From VXRJ01 sp965246995 (GTDB lineage: Bacteria; Acidobacteriota; Vicinamibacteria; Vicinamibacterales; UBA8438): 64,000 nt of DNA. Of the stretch, positions 1-9,364 are shown in pieces. The notes under the pieces were generated by a model, which saw only the letters and a list, made by a program, of their open reading frames with translations, was not told the DNA's origin and ran no database searches. The position numbers and the translations under genes were made by a program. The first letter of the stretch is position 1; the number at the start of each line of letters is the position of its first letter. The DNA is taken from positions 806,001-870,000 of the forward strand of contig OZ252008.1 of the NCBI GenBank assembly GCA_965246995.1, read 5' to 3'.

Positions 1-2161
1 TGAAGCCTGGAAGCTGCGGGATGAGCCGCCGCTGGCTCCAGCCGCCGCGCGCCTCCAGCCACCCCCCACGGTCGTAGCGCCCCTCCGCCGAGATGGACCG
101 GAGCGTTCGGTAGGTTGGGTCGATCTCGGCCCGCATCGTCGCGCTTAGCTCACGGGTCGGCTCCGCCCGGACCAGGAGTGACATCGGTGACCAGTGTGTC
201 GGCTTGGCGCCGCTGAAACTGGTCCGGAACGTCCGGTCGTACTGCGAGGCGTTCTCATCGGTGTAATAGCTTTGCGTCAGCGAAGCCGACAGGACCTCCC
301 GCGCCACGGACTCGCCCCGCCCCCCTTCGTACACCCGCGCGTAGAGACGGGTGTCGAGTCCGTACTGGTACTGCCAAACGTCCCCGACGATCGAATCAAT
401 GCCTTCGAGGCGAACGATGCGGTCGAATGTGTCAATCGCGCTTACGCGGCGCATGCCGAACCACGGCTCGATCAGATGCTTCATCCGCTCCGAGTACCCG
501 CTGTTGGGCGTGTCCCAGATCTTGACGAACGAGGGTCCCGTCACGGTAGTTCCCATTTCGAAGTAGGAGCGGCCGACGCCGGCCGGCACCTGCTGCCGGT
601 TCTCCAGGCTCTCGTCCCAGTAGGTCCAGCGGAACTCCGCACTGGAATCGAATGTGAGGAACGGCCACTTCGTGAACGGAAACTGAATGCCCGGGTTGAC
701 GTCGAAGCGGTTCAACCCGGAGTCGATTTCACTCGTGCTGCTCGTGTTCCGGACGCGCGAGATCCGAAGTAGCCGGACGAACTCGGTGTCGAGCGAATAG
801 TAGAGCGGTGTGCCCGGGATCTCGGTCTTGCCCTGCCCGAGGGTGACGCGCGGGCCGCCGCCGTAGACCGCCGAGTGCGTCCCGCCGAAGAACGTCTCAC
901 TGCGATCGAACGTGCCGCTCAACTGGTAGCGTCCGAGCTGGCCGCTCACGTTCCCCGTCATGCTGCGCGAGCTGTTCGACGCGTCGAAGACGTTGTGGTT
1001 GTACGTCTGCTGCACGTCGATGTTGGAGAAGTAGTTGAGTTGGCCCCTCGCCATCCATCCGCCCGGCAGCGCCTGCCGCGTCTGACCGGTCAGCCGGTAG
1101 CTCTTCCGCGCTGCGCGGCTGAACGTGCCGCCCCGTCCGGTGACTTCCGCCTCCGCCTCGTTCAGGTAGTGGAGCCGCGCGTTCCCCTGTGATCCGCCCC
1201 CGCGCGTGTAGCGGTACTCGGCCGCCGACCCGGTGCCGCCAAGCGACGTGTACCAGTCGTTAAAGAGCGTGACGTCCTGGCTGCGGCCGAGCGGCAGGAA
1301 GAACGCGTTGCTGATGCTGTTGCCGTGGTAAGTGGAACTGCCCCAGGTGGGCATCAGGAAACCGGTCGCGCGCCCTTCCTCCGGAACCGGGTAGGGAAGA
1401 ACGGGTATGTAGAAGACGGGCACTCCCTTCACCTTGAGGACCGCGTTTCGCAGAATGACGTAGCTGTCGAGATTGATGGTGAACGAAGAGGAGACCAGCT
1501 CCCACCGAGGAGTCGGCTGCACGCAACTGGTAAATGCCCCCTTCGTGATCCGGTAGGTCCGGGGTGCGATCCGTTCGATCCGCTCGCCATGAAAGAGCAT
1601 GTCCGGCTCCTGGGTGCCGAACATGCTCCGGTCCACCTCGTCGGCGAGGCTGATCGATCCGCTGGCGTTCTCGAAGGTCGCGGTCTGATCCGCCGTGCGG
1701 TATTCCAGCCGGTCGGCGGCTATACGCGCATCGAGGCCGGTATAGACCACGCTGCCACTCGCCACGAGGCGCGCCGTGACGTTGGCCAGCGGATTGGCGG
1801 GAGCTTCGTCCTCCTCGGGTTCGCCATCCCTCGGCTCGTCGTTCACTTCCTCCGTTTCGGCGTTCGCCGCGGCGTCTTCGCTGGCGTCGGCCTCCGTCCC
1901 GGCGGCGGTTGCGTCGCTGGACTCCGTCTCCTCCGTGTCGATGTAGATGTCGACCTGATCGGCTGAGAGATCGAACGTGTCACCGTTGATCTGCACGTCG
2001 CCGCTGAGCCGGAGGTGGTCACCGCTTACCACCTCGTAATGCGCCTGCCGATAGTCGAACGGGAGGTTCGGAAAGAGTTGGGCGGAGGCGTGGACCGACA
2101 GCAGGGGGAGCGCCGCCACAACGGCTGCTGCCACCATCATGGGTCGCTGGATTCCACGCAC
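1..2161 (-). CDS. lptD: LPS-assembly protein LptD (3' end beyond window)
   Basis: Outer-membrane beta-barrel that inserts lipopolysaccharide delivered by the Lpt bridge. About 720 codons are present; the C-terminus lies outside the window. The N-terminus looks like a signal peptide (MRGIQRPMM, an Ala/Val-rich core, then ASAQ). An LptA-like domain follows (QINGDTFDLSADQ, RLEYRTADQTATFENA), then the conserved TSCVQPTPRWEL stretch and FYIPVLPYPV leading into aromatic-rich barrel strands. An Asp/Glu-rich linker (about residues 76-120) interrupts the LptA-like domain, which is unusual. I chose the GTG at 2161 because it gives the signal peptide a charged n-region; the ATG pair at 2140/2137 is an alternative. 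It lies 53 bp downstream of folC on the same strand, with a TACAAT in the gap. Only one Cys is obvious in the part seen. Confidence 0.93.
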   Translation of the reverse strand, partial: MRGIQRPMMVAAAVVAALPLLSVHASAQLFPNLPFDYRQAHYEVVSGDHLRLSGDVQINGDTFDLSADQVDIYIDTEETESSDATAAGTEADASEDAAANAETEEVNDEPRDGEPEEDEAPANPLANVTARLVASGSVVYTGLDARIAADRLEYRTADQTATFENASGSISLADEVDRSMFGTQEPDMLFHGERIERIAPRTYRITKGAFTSCVQPTPRWELVSSSFTINLDSYVILRNAVLKVKGVPVFYIPVLPYPVPEEGRATGFLMPTWGSSTYHGNSISNAFFLPLGRSQDVTLFNDWYTSLGGTGSAAEYRYTRGGGSQGNARLHYLNEAEAEVTGRGGTFSRAARKSYRLTGQTRQALPGGWMARGQLNYFSNIDVQQTYNHNVFDASNSSRSMTGNVSGQLGRYQLSGTFDRSETFFGGTHSAVYGGGPRVTLGQGKTEIPGTPLYYSLDTEFVRLLRISRVRNTSSTSEIDSGLNRFDVNPGIQFPFTKWPFLTFDSSAEFRWTYWDESLENRQQVPAGVGRSYFEMGTTVTGPSFVKIWDTPNSGYSERMKHLIEPWFGMRRVSAIDTFDRIVRLEGIDSIVGDVWQYQYGLDTRLYARVYEGGRGESVAREVLSASLTQSYYTDENASQYDRTFRTSFSGAKPTHWSPMSLLVRAEPTRELSATMRAEIDPTYRTLRSISAEGRYDRGGWLEARGGWSQRRLIPQLPGF

Positions 2162-2214
2162 GGCAGTCGATTGTACCCGCGCCCATTCGCCCCCGGGGTT
2201 CCCGCCTGAACGAT

Positions 2215-3540
2215 TCAATTGGCGGCCGGCGCGGCGTGTCCGCGCCCGAGTGCGTGCAGGAGCGCCCCGACCAGGTACATCGAACCGGTGACAAGTGCGA
2301 GCGGGCTGTCACGCCATGCCTCGTCGAGGGCGGCCCCAGGCGTTTCGGCCGGGATGACCGGAAGGTCGGGGCGTGCCGCGCGGACGGTGGCGCACAGGTC
2401 GGCGACGGAACGGGCGCGCGGGCTGTCGATCGGCGCGCAGATCACGCGGGTTGCCGCCACGCCGAGCGCGCGGAGCATTCCGGCAGCGTCCTTGTCGGCG
2501 AGCGCACCAAAGACGACCGGGAGGCCTTTCGGCGCGATCGTCGTGACGTAGTCAGCGAGCGCGCTGGCGGCGGCGACGTTGTGCGCCGGATCAAGCAGCA
2601 CCCGCCGGCCGGGCGCGGCGTCGATCAATTCGAGCCGGCCAGGGCAGCGGACCTCAGTCAACGCCGATACGATCGGCTGGCGAGGCACACTGACGCCCGC
2701 GCCAGCCAGTTCCTCGAGCAGTCGAAGCGCGACAAGCCCGTTCCGCACCTGGTGCCGGCCGCGCAGGGCTAGCGTCAGCGGACCATAGTCGCCACGCGGC
2801 GTCGTGAGCCGATCGATGCGGGTCAGGCCGGCGGCGTCGATATCCCAGCGCACCGTGACACCATCGTCGATGTCAATGAGCCGCGCACCCCGTTGCGCGG
2901 CCGTTTTGTCCAGCACCCTTCGGGCGTCCGGTTTCGTTTCCCCGGTCACCACCAGGGAGCCCGGCTTGATGACACCCGCCTTTTCCCCCGCGATCGCCTC
3001 GAGCGTCTCACCCAGTTGCTGTTGGTGGTCGATGTCGACGGATGGAATGGCGACGGCTGTCGGCGTAACGATATTGGTCGCATCGAAACGACCGCCCAGC
3101 CCTACTTCTAGCACCGCCACGTCGACCTGCCGCCTGCGAAAGAGGCAGAACGCGAGCGCGGTGGTCGCTTCGAAGAAAGTGGGAGGATGCGGCAGCTGGC
3201 CCGAAGCCTGCAAGGCATCTGCCATGTCGAGGACGAGCGCGGCCTCTGCCGCGAGCGTGTCGCCGTCCACCACGTCGCCACTGACCGCGAACCGTTCCGT
3301 CAGCGCGATCAGGTGAGGGGAGGTGTAGAGGCCGGTTCGGTAGCCAGCGGCACGTAGTCCCCGTTCAATCGTTGCCGCGACCGACCCCTTTCCGTTGGTG
3401 CCGGCCACGACAATCGAAAGAAAGCTCTCCTCCGGGCCGTCAAGCGCCGCTGCCAGCGTTCGGATGTTGTCGAGGCCCAGTTTGATACCGAAGCGCTCAA
3501 GGTCGAAGAGACGGACGAGGGGATCACCAGGCGGGGCCAA
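2215..3540 (-). CDS. folC: Bifunctional dihydrofolate / folylpolyglutamate synthase
   Basis: Cytoplasmic ATP-dependent ligase that adds glutamate to dihydropteroate and then extends polyglutamate tails on folates. At 441 residues it has the usual FolC length. It shows the N-terminal LERFGIKLGLDNI, the P-loop VVAGTNGKGSVAA, YTSPHL, the VLEVGLGGRFDATN segment and the DIDHQQQLGETLEAIAGEKAGV signature of Mur-ligase-type FolC. The C-terminal domain carries LLDPAHN. The start is a TTG: an in-frame stop lies just upstream and no ATG precedes the family's conserved N-terminus. The gene is divergent from the HEAT/cyclophilin lipoprotein, with only 26 bp between start codons, and is followed by lptD. 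Confidence 0.95.
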   Translation of the reverse strand: MAPPGDPLVRLFDLERFGIKLGLDNIRTLAAALDGPEESFLSIVVAGTNGKGSVAATIERGLRAAGYRTGLYTSPHLIALTERFAVSGDVVDGDTLAAEAALVLDMADALQASGQLPHPPTFFEATTALAFCLFRRRQVDVAVLEVGLGGRFDATNIVTPTAVAIPSVDIDHQQQLGETLEAIAGEKAGVIKPGSLVVTGETKPDARRVLDKTAAQRGARLIDIDDGVTVRWDIDAAGLTRIDRLTTPRGDYGPLTLALRGRHQVRNGLVALRLLEELAGAGVSVPRQPIVSALTEVRCPGRLELIDAAPGRRVLLDPAHNVAAASALADYVTTIAPKGLPVVFGALADKDAAGMLRALGVAATRVICAPIDSPRARSVADLCATVRAARPDLPVIPAETPGAALDEAWRDSPLALVTGSMYLVGALLHALGRGHAAPAAN

Positions 3541-3547
3541 AACCGCA

Positions 3548-3556
3548 TGCTATCAT
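3548..3556 (+). promoter_or_regulatory. Extended -10 promoter, near-leaderless
   Basis: TGCTATCAT fits an extended -10 (TGnTATAAT, 5/6 in the hexamer). It would place transcription start about 4 nt before the ATG at 3567, so the mRNA would be essentially leaderless. The whole gap to the divergent folC start is 26 bp, which leaves no room for another arrangement unless the promoter lies inside folC. No good -35 was seen. Confidence 0.45.
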
Positions 3557-3566
3557 AGCGCCCGCG

Positions 3567-5789
3567 ATGTCCCGCGACCGACGTGCACCCCTCCTTTTGC
3601 GCGCGTCATTCACCGTCAGCGCGAGACTCGCTCTTTCGATCCTGATTGCTCTGGCTGCGGGCGCCTGCGCAACCCAGACTGCGCCGGTTGTTGTCGGACC
3701 ACCCCCGGTTTCCGACCAGGTTTCGTGGATCCTCCGCCTGGAGGACGAGCGCCGCCTCGAGGACCCGCCGCCCGAGCCGCCGCCTGACTTGGCGCCGGCC
3801 GGCGAGGGGAACGGTGATGTGGCGGTCGCGGCCGCATCCGAGGTTCCACCCAGCCCCCCGCCGCTGCGGCCTAGCCTGCTTGCGCTGCTCGATGCTCCGG
3901 AGGCCTACGTCCGGCGGCGCGCCGCGCTCGCTGTGGGACGGGTCGGACTGTCCGAGGGGGTGGAGCCGCTCATCGCACGCCTGGTTGACCCGGAGCCGGA
4001 GGTGCGCCAGATGGCGGCGTTCGCGCTCGGTCTGATCGGTGATCCGGCGGCGACCGAGCCGCTCGTCGAAAGCCTGCGCGATGTCTCTCCGAAGGTGCAG
4101 GGTCGGGCCGCCCGGGCGCTCGCCCGGATCGGCGCTTCGAGCACCGCGCCGGCAGTCGGCACCATGGTTCGCCGCTACCTCACGAGGGCGTTCAGCCTGG
4201 ACCCGGAAGACCTCACGTACCCGCTCTCGGACGAGATAGAAGCATTCCGTAACGGTCTCTACGCGCTGGGTGAAATGGGCGCGTACGAGCCTCTCGCCGA
4301 AGCGGTGATCGGTGACGAGAAGCAACCCATTCTCTGGTGGTGGCCGGTAGCTTACGCGCTGGGCCGCACCGGCGACATGCGCGCGCTGCCGGCGCTGGCG
4401 ACGCTCGCGAGTGTGGTAGGCAGCCACGGCGTCGCGCTGGCGGCGGAGGGACTCGGCGGCCTGGGGGATCCGGAAGCCGTAGAGCCGCTTGGCGAGCTGC
4501 TCGACCTCGACCGCCGTGATCATCGAGTTGTCAGTGCCGCAATCGAGGCGCTCGGGGCGATCGATGATCCGGCCGCGGTTGAAGCGTTAGACCGCTTCGT
4601 TCGGATCCGGCGCCTTGACGAGCCGCTCCGCATCGCGGCGATAGAGGCACTCGCCCAGCACCGCGCCACTGCATCGATCGAGGTATTCATCGAACTGCTG
4701 GGCCATCCGTCGCCGTACATTCGGGCGGCGTCGCTCCGGGCGCTGGCGGCGGCCGATCCCGAATCGTTCGTATTCGTCCTCTCCGGGCTCGGCCCGGATT
4801 CCGATTGGCGCGTGCGACAGGCACTGGCGGAAGCCCTGCGCAGCGTCGATCCGGGCGGAGCGGCGCCACGGCTCTGGACCATGCTCGAGGATGACGATCC
4901 GCGGGTGGTGCCATCGGTGCTGGAAGCACTCGCCGCGGTCGATGCGCCCGACATGACCGAACTGCTGATCGGCCGGCTCCGCGTGGAAGACGAGGTCGTT
5001 CGGGCGACGGCAGCGCATCTGCTGGGCGAAAGCTGCCCGGCGGAAGGAGCCGAGGCGCTGGCGGAGGCTTTCGCCACGGCGGAACCCGATCCGTCGCACG
5101 TGGCGCGTGCAGCGATCGTCGAAGCGATTGGGCGCTGTGGGGGCGACGTTGCCACGGAGACGCTTCGGACGGCGCTTGCCGACCGCGACTGGGCGGTGCG
5201 GGTGGCGGCCGCGACCGCGCTCGAGCGGGTGGATCCGGGGGGCGATCATGCGTCGGCGATCCGTCCCGCGCCCGGTCTGCGGCGGGTCGACTTTTCGGCG
5301 CCCCACCTGGTCGCGCCGTCGGTTTCGCCGCACGTTTACATCGAGACGCGCCACGGCATGATCGAGATCGAGTTGGCGGTGCTCGACGCGCCGCTCGCGA
5401 CAGAGAGCTTCATGACCCTGGCGCGCGACGGCTACTACGATGGACTGACCTTTCACCGCGTCGAGCGACACCAGGTGGTGTACGCCGGCGACCCGCGAGG
5501 CGATGGCGCGGGCGGGCCCGGCTACACGCTGCGCGACGAACTGAATCAGCGGCCATTCCTGCGCGGTACGGTCGGCATGGCCCGCGACGCCCAGGATACC
5601 GGGGGTAGCCGGTTTTTCATCACGCTGACGCCGCAACCGCAGTTCGATGGCCACTACACGACGATTGGCACCGTGGTCGCGGGAATCGAGGCCGCAGACG
5701 CCCTCGAAGAGGATGACCGGATCGACCGCGTACTGATCTGGGACGGCGTGCAGCCGTTTCGGGGCGCCCCAGCCGATCCCCAGCGGTAG
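3567..5789 (+). CDS. HEAT-repeat lipoprotein with C-terminal cyclophilin-type PPIase domain
   Basis: Predicted lipoprotein of 740 residues. A charged N-terminus and hydrophobic stretch end in the lipobox LAAGAC (Cys34). A Pro-rich linker follows, then roughly a dozen HEAT/PBS-lyase-type repeats (about residues 85-560; for example VRRRAALAVGRVG, VRQMAAFALGLIGDPAATEPL). Residues about 590-735 form a cyclophilin domain (FHRV, GGSRFFITLTPQPQFDGHYTTIG). The catalytic Arg of FHR is kept, but the usual FMxQGGD motif reads QVVYAGD, so isomerase activity may be altered. Likely periplasmic, joining a protein-binding scaffold to a prolyl isomerase or former isomerase. Divergent from folC; the substrate is unknown. 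Confidence 0.88.
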   Translation: MSRDRRAPLLLRASFTVSARLALSILIALAAGACATQTAPVVVGPPPVSDQVSWILRLEDERRLEDPPPEPPPDLAPAGEGNGDVAVAAASEVPPSPPPLRPSLLALLDAPEAYVRRRAALAVGRVGLSEGVEPLIARLVDPEPEVRQMAAFALGLIGDPAATEPLVESLRDVSPKVQGRAARALARIGASSTAPAVGTMVRRYLTRAFSLDPEDLTYPLSDEIEAFRNGLYALGEMGAYEPLAEAVIGDEKQPILWWWPVAYALGRTGDMRALPALATLASVVGSHGVALAAEGLGGLGDPEAVEPLGELLDLDRRDHRVVSAAIEALGAIDDPAAVEALDRFVRIRRLDEPLRIAAIEALAQHRATASIEVFIELLGHPSPYIRAASLRALAAADPESFVFVLSGLGPDSDWRVRQALAEALRSVDPGGAAPRLWTMLEDDDPRVVPSVLEALAAVDAPDMTELLIGRLRVEDEVVRATAAHLLGESCPAEGAEALAEAFATAEPDPSHVARAAIVEAIGRCGGDVATETLRTALADRDWAVRVAAATALERVDPGGDHASAIRPAPGLRRVDFSAPHLVAPSVSPHVYIETRHGMIEIELAVLDAPLATESFMTLARDGYYDGLTFHRVERHQVVYAGDPRGDGAGGPGYTLRDELNQRPFLRGTVGMARDAQDTGGSRFFITLTPQPQFDGHYTTIGTVVAGIEAADALEEDDRIDRVLIWDGVQPFRGAPADPQR

Positions 5790-5852
5790 ATCCGGACGGC
5801 GTGCCGGTTCGGCCGCGGGTGCACCGGCCACCGGCCACCGGGAATCGGGCTC

Positions 5853-6950
5853 CTAGACGAACCTGAACAGCTTCACGTTCAACGTGCGGGCGGACTCAGG
5901 AGCGCCCTTCCACTGAACCAGGATCGGGCTCTGGTAGGTGCCCCAGCCGATCTCTCCCGCGCCTGCACCCTTCCGGTCCAGGACCGGCAGGCTGATGCCC
6001 CGCTTCATGCGCAGGAAATGGGACACGGGAAGAGCGAGCGCCTTGTTGACCACCCGTTCCACGAACGAGCGGCGGGCGCCGATCTGGTCCATCAGCTTGT
6101 TGAAAACCTGGACCGCGTCGTACTGCGCGTAGTTGAGTGCCTTGGCGGGTATTGCCCGGGGCGCCTGGAGCGCTTCCCTGCCTATCTGCGCGACGAAGCG
6201 CAGCGGATCCTTCAAGACGTCCCGCAGGTCATGGGTCATGAGCAGGGTTTCGTACTCGTTGACGGTCAAGCCCGCGTTGCTCTCTTCCACCGCGAGTGAG
6301 ACGTCGAAGCGGCCGAATGACACCTGGTGCTCGCGGGCCAACGCTTCAAGTTGCCCGAGCAGGCCGAGGCGCGGATCGCGCAGGTTCTGGGCATCGATGG
6401 AGTGGGGCGACGCCGGTATCTTCAACTGGATCTGCGCCACCTCTTCCTCGCCGGAGTAAGCGACCACCGTCGTGCGCCGGTACCGCGTCCCCCCGAGGTG
6501 GATTCCGTCCAACTCCACGAACCAGACTGGTTCGTCCCCGTGCAGTTCGTAGGAGGCGGCGCTCCGCATCCCGCTGCCCATGAATGCAAGGTGGGAGTCG
6601 GCGTTCAGTGGCTCGACGGCGCGCTGCTCCTCCGACAGCTCTCTGCGGAGATGGAGCTTGTCGTGATGGTAGTCGGCGCCCTCCGGAAACAGCTTCAGAA
6701 AAACCTGGAGGTAGTCCTGAATGTTGGTGCTGTCATGATCGAGCACCTTGGCGAGGCGCTGGTCGAGATAGCCGGCCGTTGTGTGGTCCGAAATGTAGAA
6801 GGCCTTCGGGTAGCGGGTGAATTCCGGCCCGAACTCTTCGCGCAGCTTCCCGCGAACGTCGATCAGGTCTACTCGTGCGGCCGGCTCTATGCGCAGCGTC
6901 GCGTGGAAGGGCGCCTCGCGACCGTGCGTGTGCCGATTCACCAGGATCAT
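5853..6950 (-). CDS. YjbQ/UPF0047-family protein with extra C-terminal domain
   Basis: Residues about 1-165 match the YjbQ/UPF0047 family: YISDHTTAGY, HDSTNIQDYL, LFPEGADYHHD, NADSHLAFMGSGM, and a final strand ending RYRRTTVVAY. Members with this domain have weak thiamin-phosphate synthase activity, and their true role is unsettled. YjbQ proteins are usually about 130-140 residues; this one has 365, with a roughly 190-residue C-terminal region I do not recognise. The domain order looks deliberate, with no frameshift. The stop TAG lies within CTAG, and the bases after it (GAGCCCG) match the start of the dispersed palindromic element described below. Convergent with the HEAT/cyclophilin gene; ddl lies upstream. 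Confidence 0.75.
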   Translation of the reverse strand: MILVNRHTHGREAPFHATLRIEPAARVDLIDVRGKLREEFGPEFTRYPKAFYISDHTTAGYLDQRLAKVLDHDSTNIQDYLQVFLKLFPEGADYHHDKLHLRRELSEEQRAVEPLNADSHLAFMGSGMRSAASYELHGDEPVWFVELDGIHLGGTRYRRTTVVAYSGEEEVAQIQLKIPASPHSIDAQNLRDPRLGLLGQLEALAREHQVSFGRFDVSLAVEESNAGLTVNEYETLLMTHDLRDVLKDPLRFVAQIGREALQAPRAIPAKALNYAQYDAVQVFNKLMDQIGARRSFVERVVNKALALPVSHFLRMKRGISLPVLDRKGAGAGEIGWGTYQSPILVQWKGAPESARTLNVKLFRFV

Positions 6951-6991
6951 TGGAGGCGGCCTGCCAGTCTACCGAATCCGTGGTTACCGGT

Positions 6992-8113
6992 CTATTCGGC
7001 GAGGGAGAGGTTTGGGCCGGTGACTGCCGGGTTCAGCGGAGGACGCCGGCGGCGCTTGTGACGGTCGAGGGCCAGGGCGATCAACCGGTCGAGCAGTTCC
7101 GGGTAGGGGAGCCCCGAGGCTGCCCACAGTTTCGGATACTGGCTGATCGTCGTGAACCCGGGCAGCGTGTTCGCCTCGTTGATGTACAACCTCCCGTTGG
7201 CTTCATCGAAGAGGAAATCGATCCGCGCCATGCCGGTCAGCTTGAGCGCCCGGTACGCCCGCACCGCCAGCGCCCGGATCTCCGTGGCCTGCGCATCGGT
7301 CAGATGCGCCGGGACGATGATTGCCGAGCGGTCATCGAGGTACTTCGCTTCGTAGTCGTAGAACTCTCCAGCGGGGATGACTTCACCCGGCACCGAAACT
7401 TCCGGCGTGTCGTTTCCCATTACCGAACATTCGATCTCACGCGGGTTCGGCACTGCGGGCTCGACCAGGAGCGTGTCGTCGTAGCGGTAGGCCGTCGCGA
7501 GTGACGCCCGCAACGCGGAGGCGTCTGCGGCTCGCGAAACCCCAACGCTCGAGCCCATGTTCGCCGGCTTGACGAACAACGGATAGTCGAACACCTCCTC
7601 GATGCGCGACACCACGGCATCGGGACTGGCTTCCCAGTCGACGCCGCGGACCACCTCCGCCGGAACGACCGGAAGGCCGTTGGCGGTGAGCAGGACCTTG
7701 GTAACCGACTTGTCCATCGCTACCGCGGAGCCGAGTACCCCCGCCCCGACGTATGGCAGGTCGGACATCTCGAGCAGCCCCTGCAGGGTGCCATCCTCTC
7801 CCCCGGGACCGTGCACTATCGGGAAGGCGACATCGAGATGGAGGCGAGTGAGAATGGAGCCCTCGCGGGTGGTTGCGCCGTCGAGTGCAGTTGCCGTGTT
7901 GCCGGCGCGCGCCGCGCGGATCACGGTCCCCGCCGAAGATGTCGCAGGCGGCTCGTCCGGCACGGACCAGCCTCCCGCGCGGTCGATATAGACCGGCACC
8001 GATTCGTAGCGCGCGGGATCGAGCTGACTGAAGATGGATGCGGCCGACGCGATGGAAACCTCGTGCTCGCTCGACCGGCCGCCGTAGATCACGCCGACGC
8101 GCAGGCGCTGCAC
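6992..8113 (-). CDS. ddl: D-alanine--D-alanine ligase
   Basis: ATP-grasp ligase that makes the D-Ala-D-Ala dipeptide for peptidoglycan. It shows VGVIYGGRSSEHEVSIASA at the N-terminus, HGPGGEDGTLQGLLE, YVGAGVLGSAVAMDK, FVKPANMGSSVGVS and the C-terminal RIDFLFDEANGRLYINEANTLPG with metal-binding residues. I start it at the GTG at 8113 (373 residues), preceded by AGGTCA. The open frame continues upstream, but that extension would overlap tgt and lacks family similarity. Only 24 bp separate this start from the divergent tgt start, so the promoters must overlap or lie inside the opposing genes. Confidence 0.94.
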   Translation of the reverse strand: MQRLRVGVIYGGRSSEHEVSIASAASIFSQLDPARYESVPVYIDRAGGWSVPDEPPATSSAGTVIRAARAGNTATALDGATTREGSILTRLHLDVAFPIVHGPGGEDGTLQGLLEMSDLPYVGAGVLGSAVAMDKSVTKVLLTANGLPVVPAEVVRGVDWEASPDAVVSRIEEVFDYPLFVKPANMGSSVGVSRAADASALRASLATAYRYDDTLLVEPAVPNPREIECSVMGNDTPEVSVPGEVIPAGEFYDYEAKYLDDRSAIIVPAHLTDAQATEIRALAVRAYRALKLTGMARIDFLFDEANGRLYINEANTLPGFTTISQYPKLWAASGLPYPELLDRLIALALDRHKRRRRPPLNPAVTGPNLSLAE

Positions 8114-8137
8114 AAGTGACCTGTAGTATACGCGAGC

Positions 8138-9337
8138 GTGAGTCGCGATGCGGGAAACGGCGAGTTCGGCTTTGCAGTCACGGCGACCGCGGGTGCCGCG
8201 CGTTGCGGGCGGATGGCGACGCCGCACGGCGCCGTCGACACGCCGGCATTCATGCCGGTCGGAACCACTGGCGCGGTGAAGGGGTTGACGCCGCGCGATC
8301 TGGACGACCTGGGTGCGGAGATCATCCTGGCGAACACGTATCACCTCCACCTGCGTCCCGGCGACGAGCTGGTAGCGCGCCGCGGCGGGCTCCACCGCTT
8401 CATGGGCTGGAACGGTCCGATCCTGACCGACAGTGGCGGTTACCAGGTGTTCAGTCTGGCCGCACGACGTCGGATCGACGAGCAGGGTGTCAGTTTCCGA
8501 TCGCATCTGGACGGCAGCGAGCAGGTGTTGACGGCCGAGTCCGCGACCGACATCCAGGCTCGTCTCGGCAGCGACATCGCAATGGCCTTCGACGAGTGCA
8601 CCCCCTGGCCGGTCACGGACGCGGTGGCTCGCGAGTCGATGGAGCGGAGCGTGCGTTGGGCGGAGCGGTCGCGCGCGCGCCACGCACGGCTCCGGGGAGC
8701 GCCGGCCGGCGATGGCGCCATGATGACGACGCCGAACCAGGCGCAGTTCGGGATTGTGCAGGGGGGAATGTACCCGGCGCTGCGCCAGGAGAGTGCGCGC
8801 GCGACCGTCGCATTGGGGTTTGACGCCTACGCCATAGGCGGGTTGAGCGTCGGCGAGCCGACCGCAACGATGTACCAGATGACCGAGGTGACCACGACCT
8901 GCCTTCCCCCCGACCGGCCCCGCTACCTGATGGGAGTGGGTACCCCGACCGACCTGATCGAGACGGTCGCGCGCGGGGTGGACCTATTCGACTGCGTCCT
9001 GCCGACTCGGAACGGGCGGAACGGACAGTTGTTCACCCGCACCGGACCGATCTCCATCAAGCGGGCCGAGTTCGCCGAGGATGACCGGCCTGTCGACCCG
9101 GAGTGTGGTTGTTATACGTGCCGCCATGTCTCGCGGGCGTACCTGCGGCACCTGCAGGTGGCTAACGAGATGACCGGTGCTGTTCTCAATACGCTGCATA
9201 ATCTACACTTCTACCTTGACACCATGCGGGGGATCAGGGACTCTATCCGGTCGGGCCGGTTCGAACAGTTTCGGCAAGCCTTCCATCACATGTACGCCGG
9301 TGGGCCGGCGGCGCCCGTGGATGTGCTCGCACAGTAG
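8138..9337 (+). CDS. tgt: tRNA-guanine transglycosylase
   Basis: Exchanges guanine-34 for preQ1 in GUN-anticodon tRNAs, a step in queuosine synthesis. It has the TIM-barrel motifs TPAFMPVGTTGAVKGL, LTDSGGYQVFSL, FGIVQGGMYPALR and DCVLPTRNGRNG (catalytic Asp), and the zinc site CGCYTCRHVSRAYLRHL. At 399 residues it is close to family length. The start is GTG at 8138, 24 bp from the divergent ddl start. yajC follows 27 bp downstream; tgt-yajC-secD-secF is a common bacterial cluster, so they probably form one operon. Confidence 0.97.
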   Translation: MSRDAGNGEFGFAVTATAGAARCGRMATPHGAVDTPAFMPVGTTGAVKGLTPRDLDDLGAEIILANTYHLHLRPGDELVARRGGLHRFMGWNGPILTDSGGYQVFSLAARRRIDEQGVSFRSHLDGSEQVLTAESATDIQARLGSDIAMAFDECTPWPVTDAVARESMERSVRWAERSRARHARLRGAPAGDGAMMTTPNQAQFGIVQGGMYPALRQESARATVALGFDAYAIGGLSVGEPTATMYQMTEVTTTCLPPDRPRYLMGVGTPTDLIETVARGVDLFDCVLPTRNGRNGQLFTRTGPISIKRAEFAEDDRPVDPECGCYTCRHVSRAYLRHLQVANEMTGAVLNTLHNLHFYLDTMRGIRDSIRSGRFEQFRQAFHHMYAGGPAAPVDVLAQ

Positions 9338-9364
9338 CCCCGAATTCGCGTATCTCACTCATCC

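Noticed and set aside
6992..8683. A longer ddl reading frame starting at 8683
   Set aside because: The extra N-terminal part is antisense to tgt; Ddl similarity starts at the GTG at 8113.
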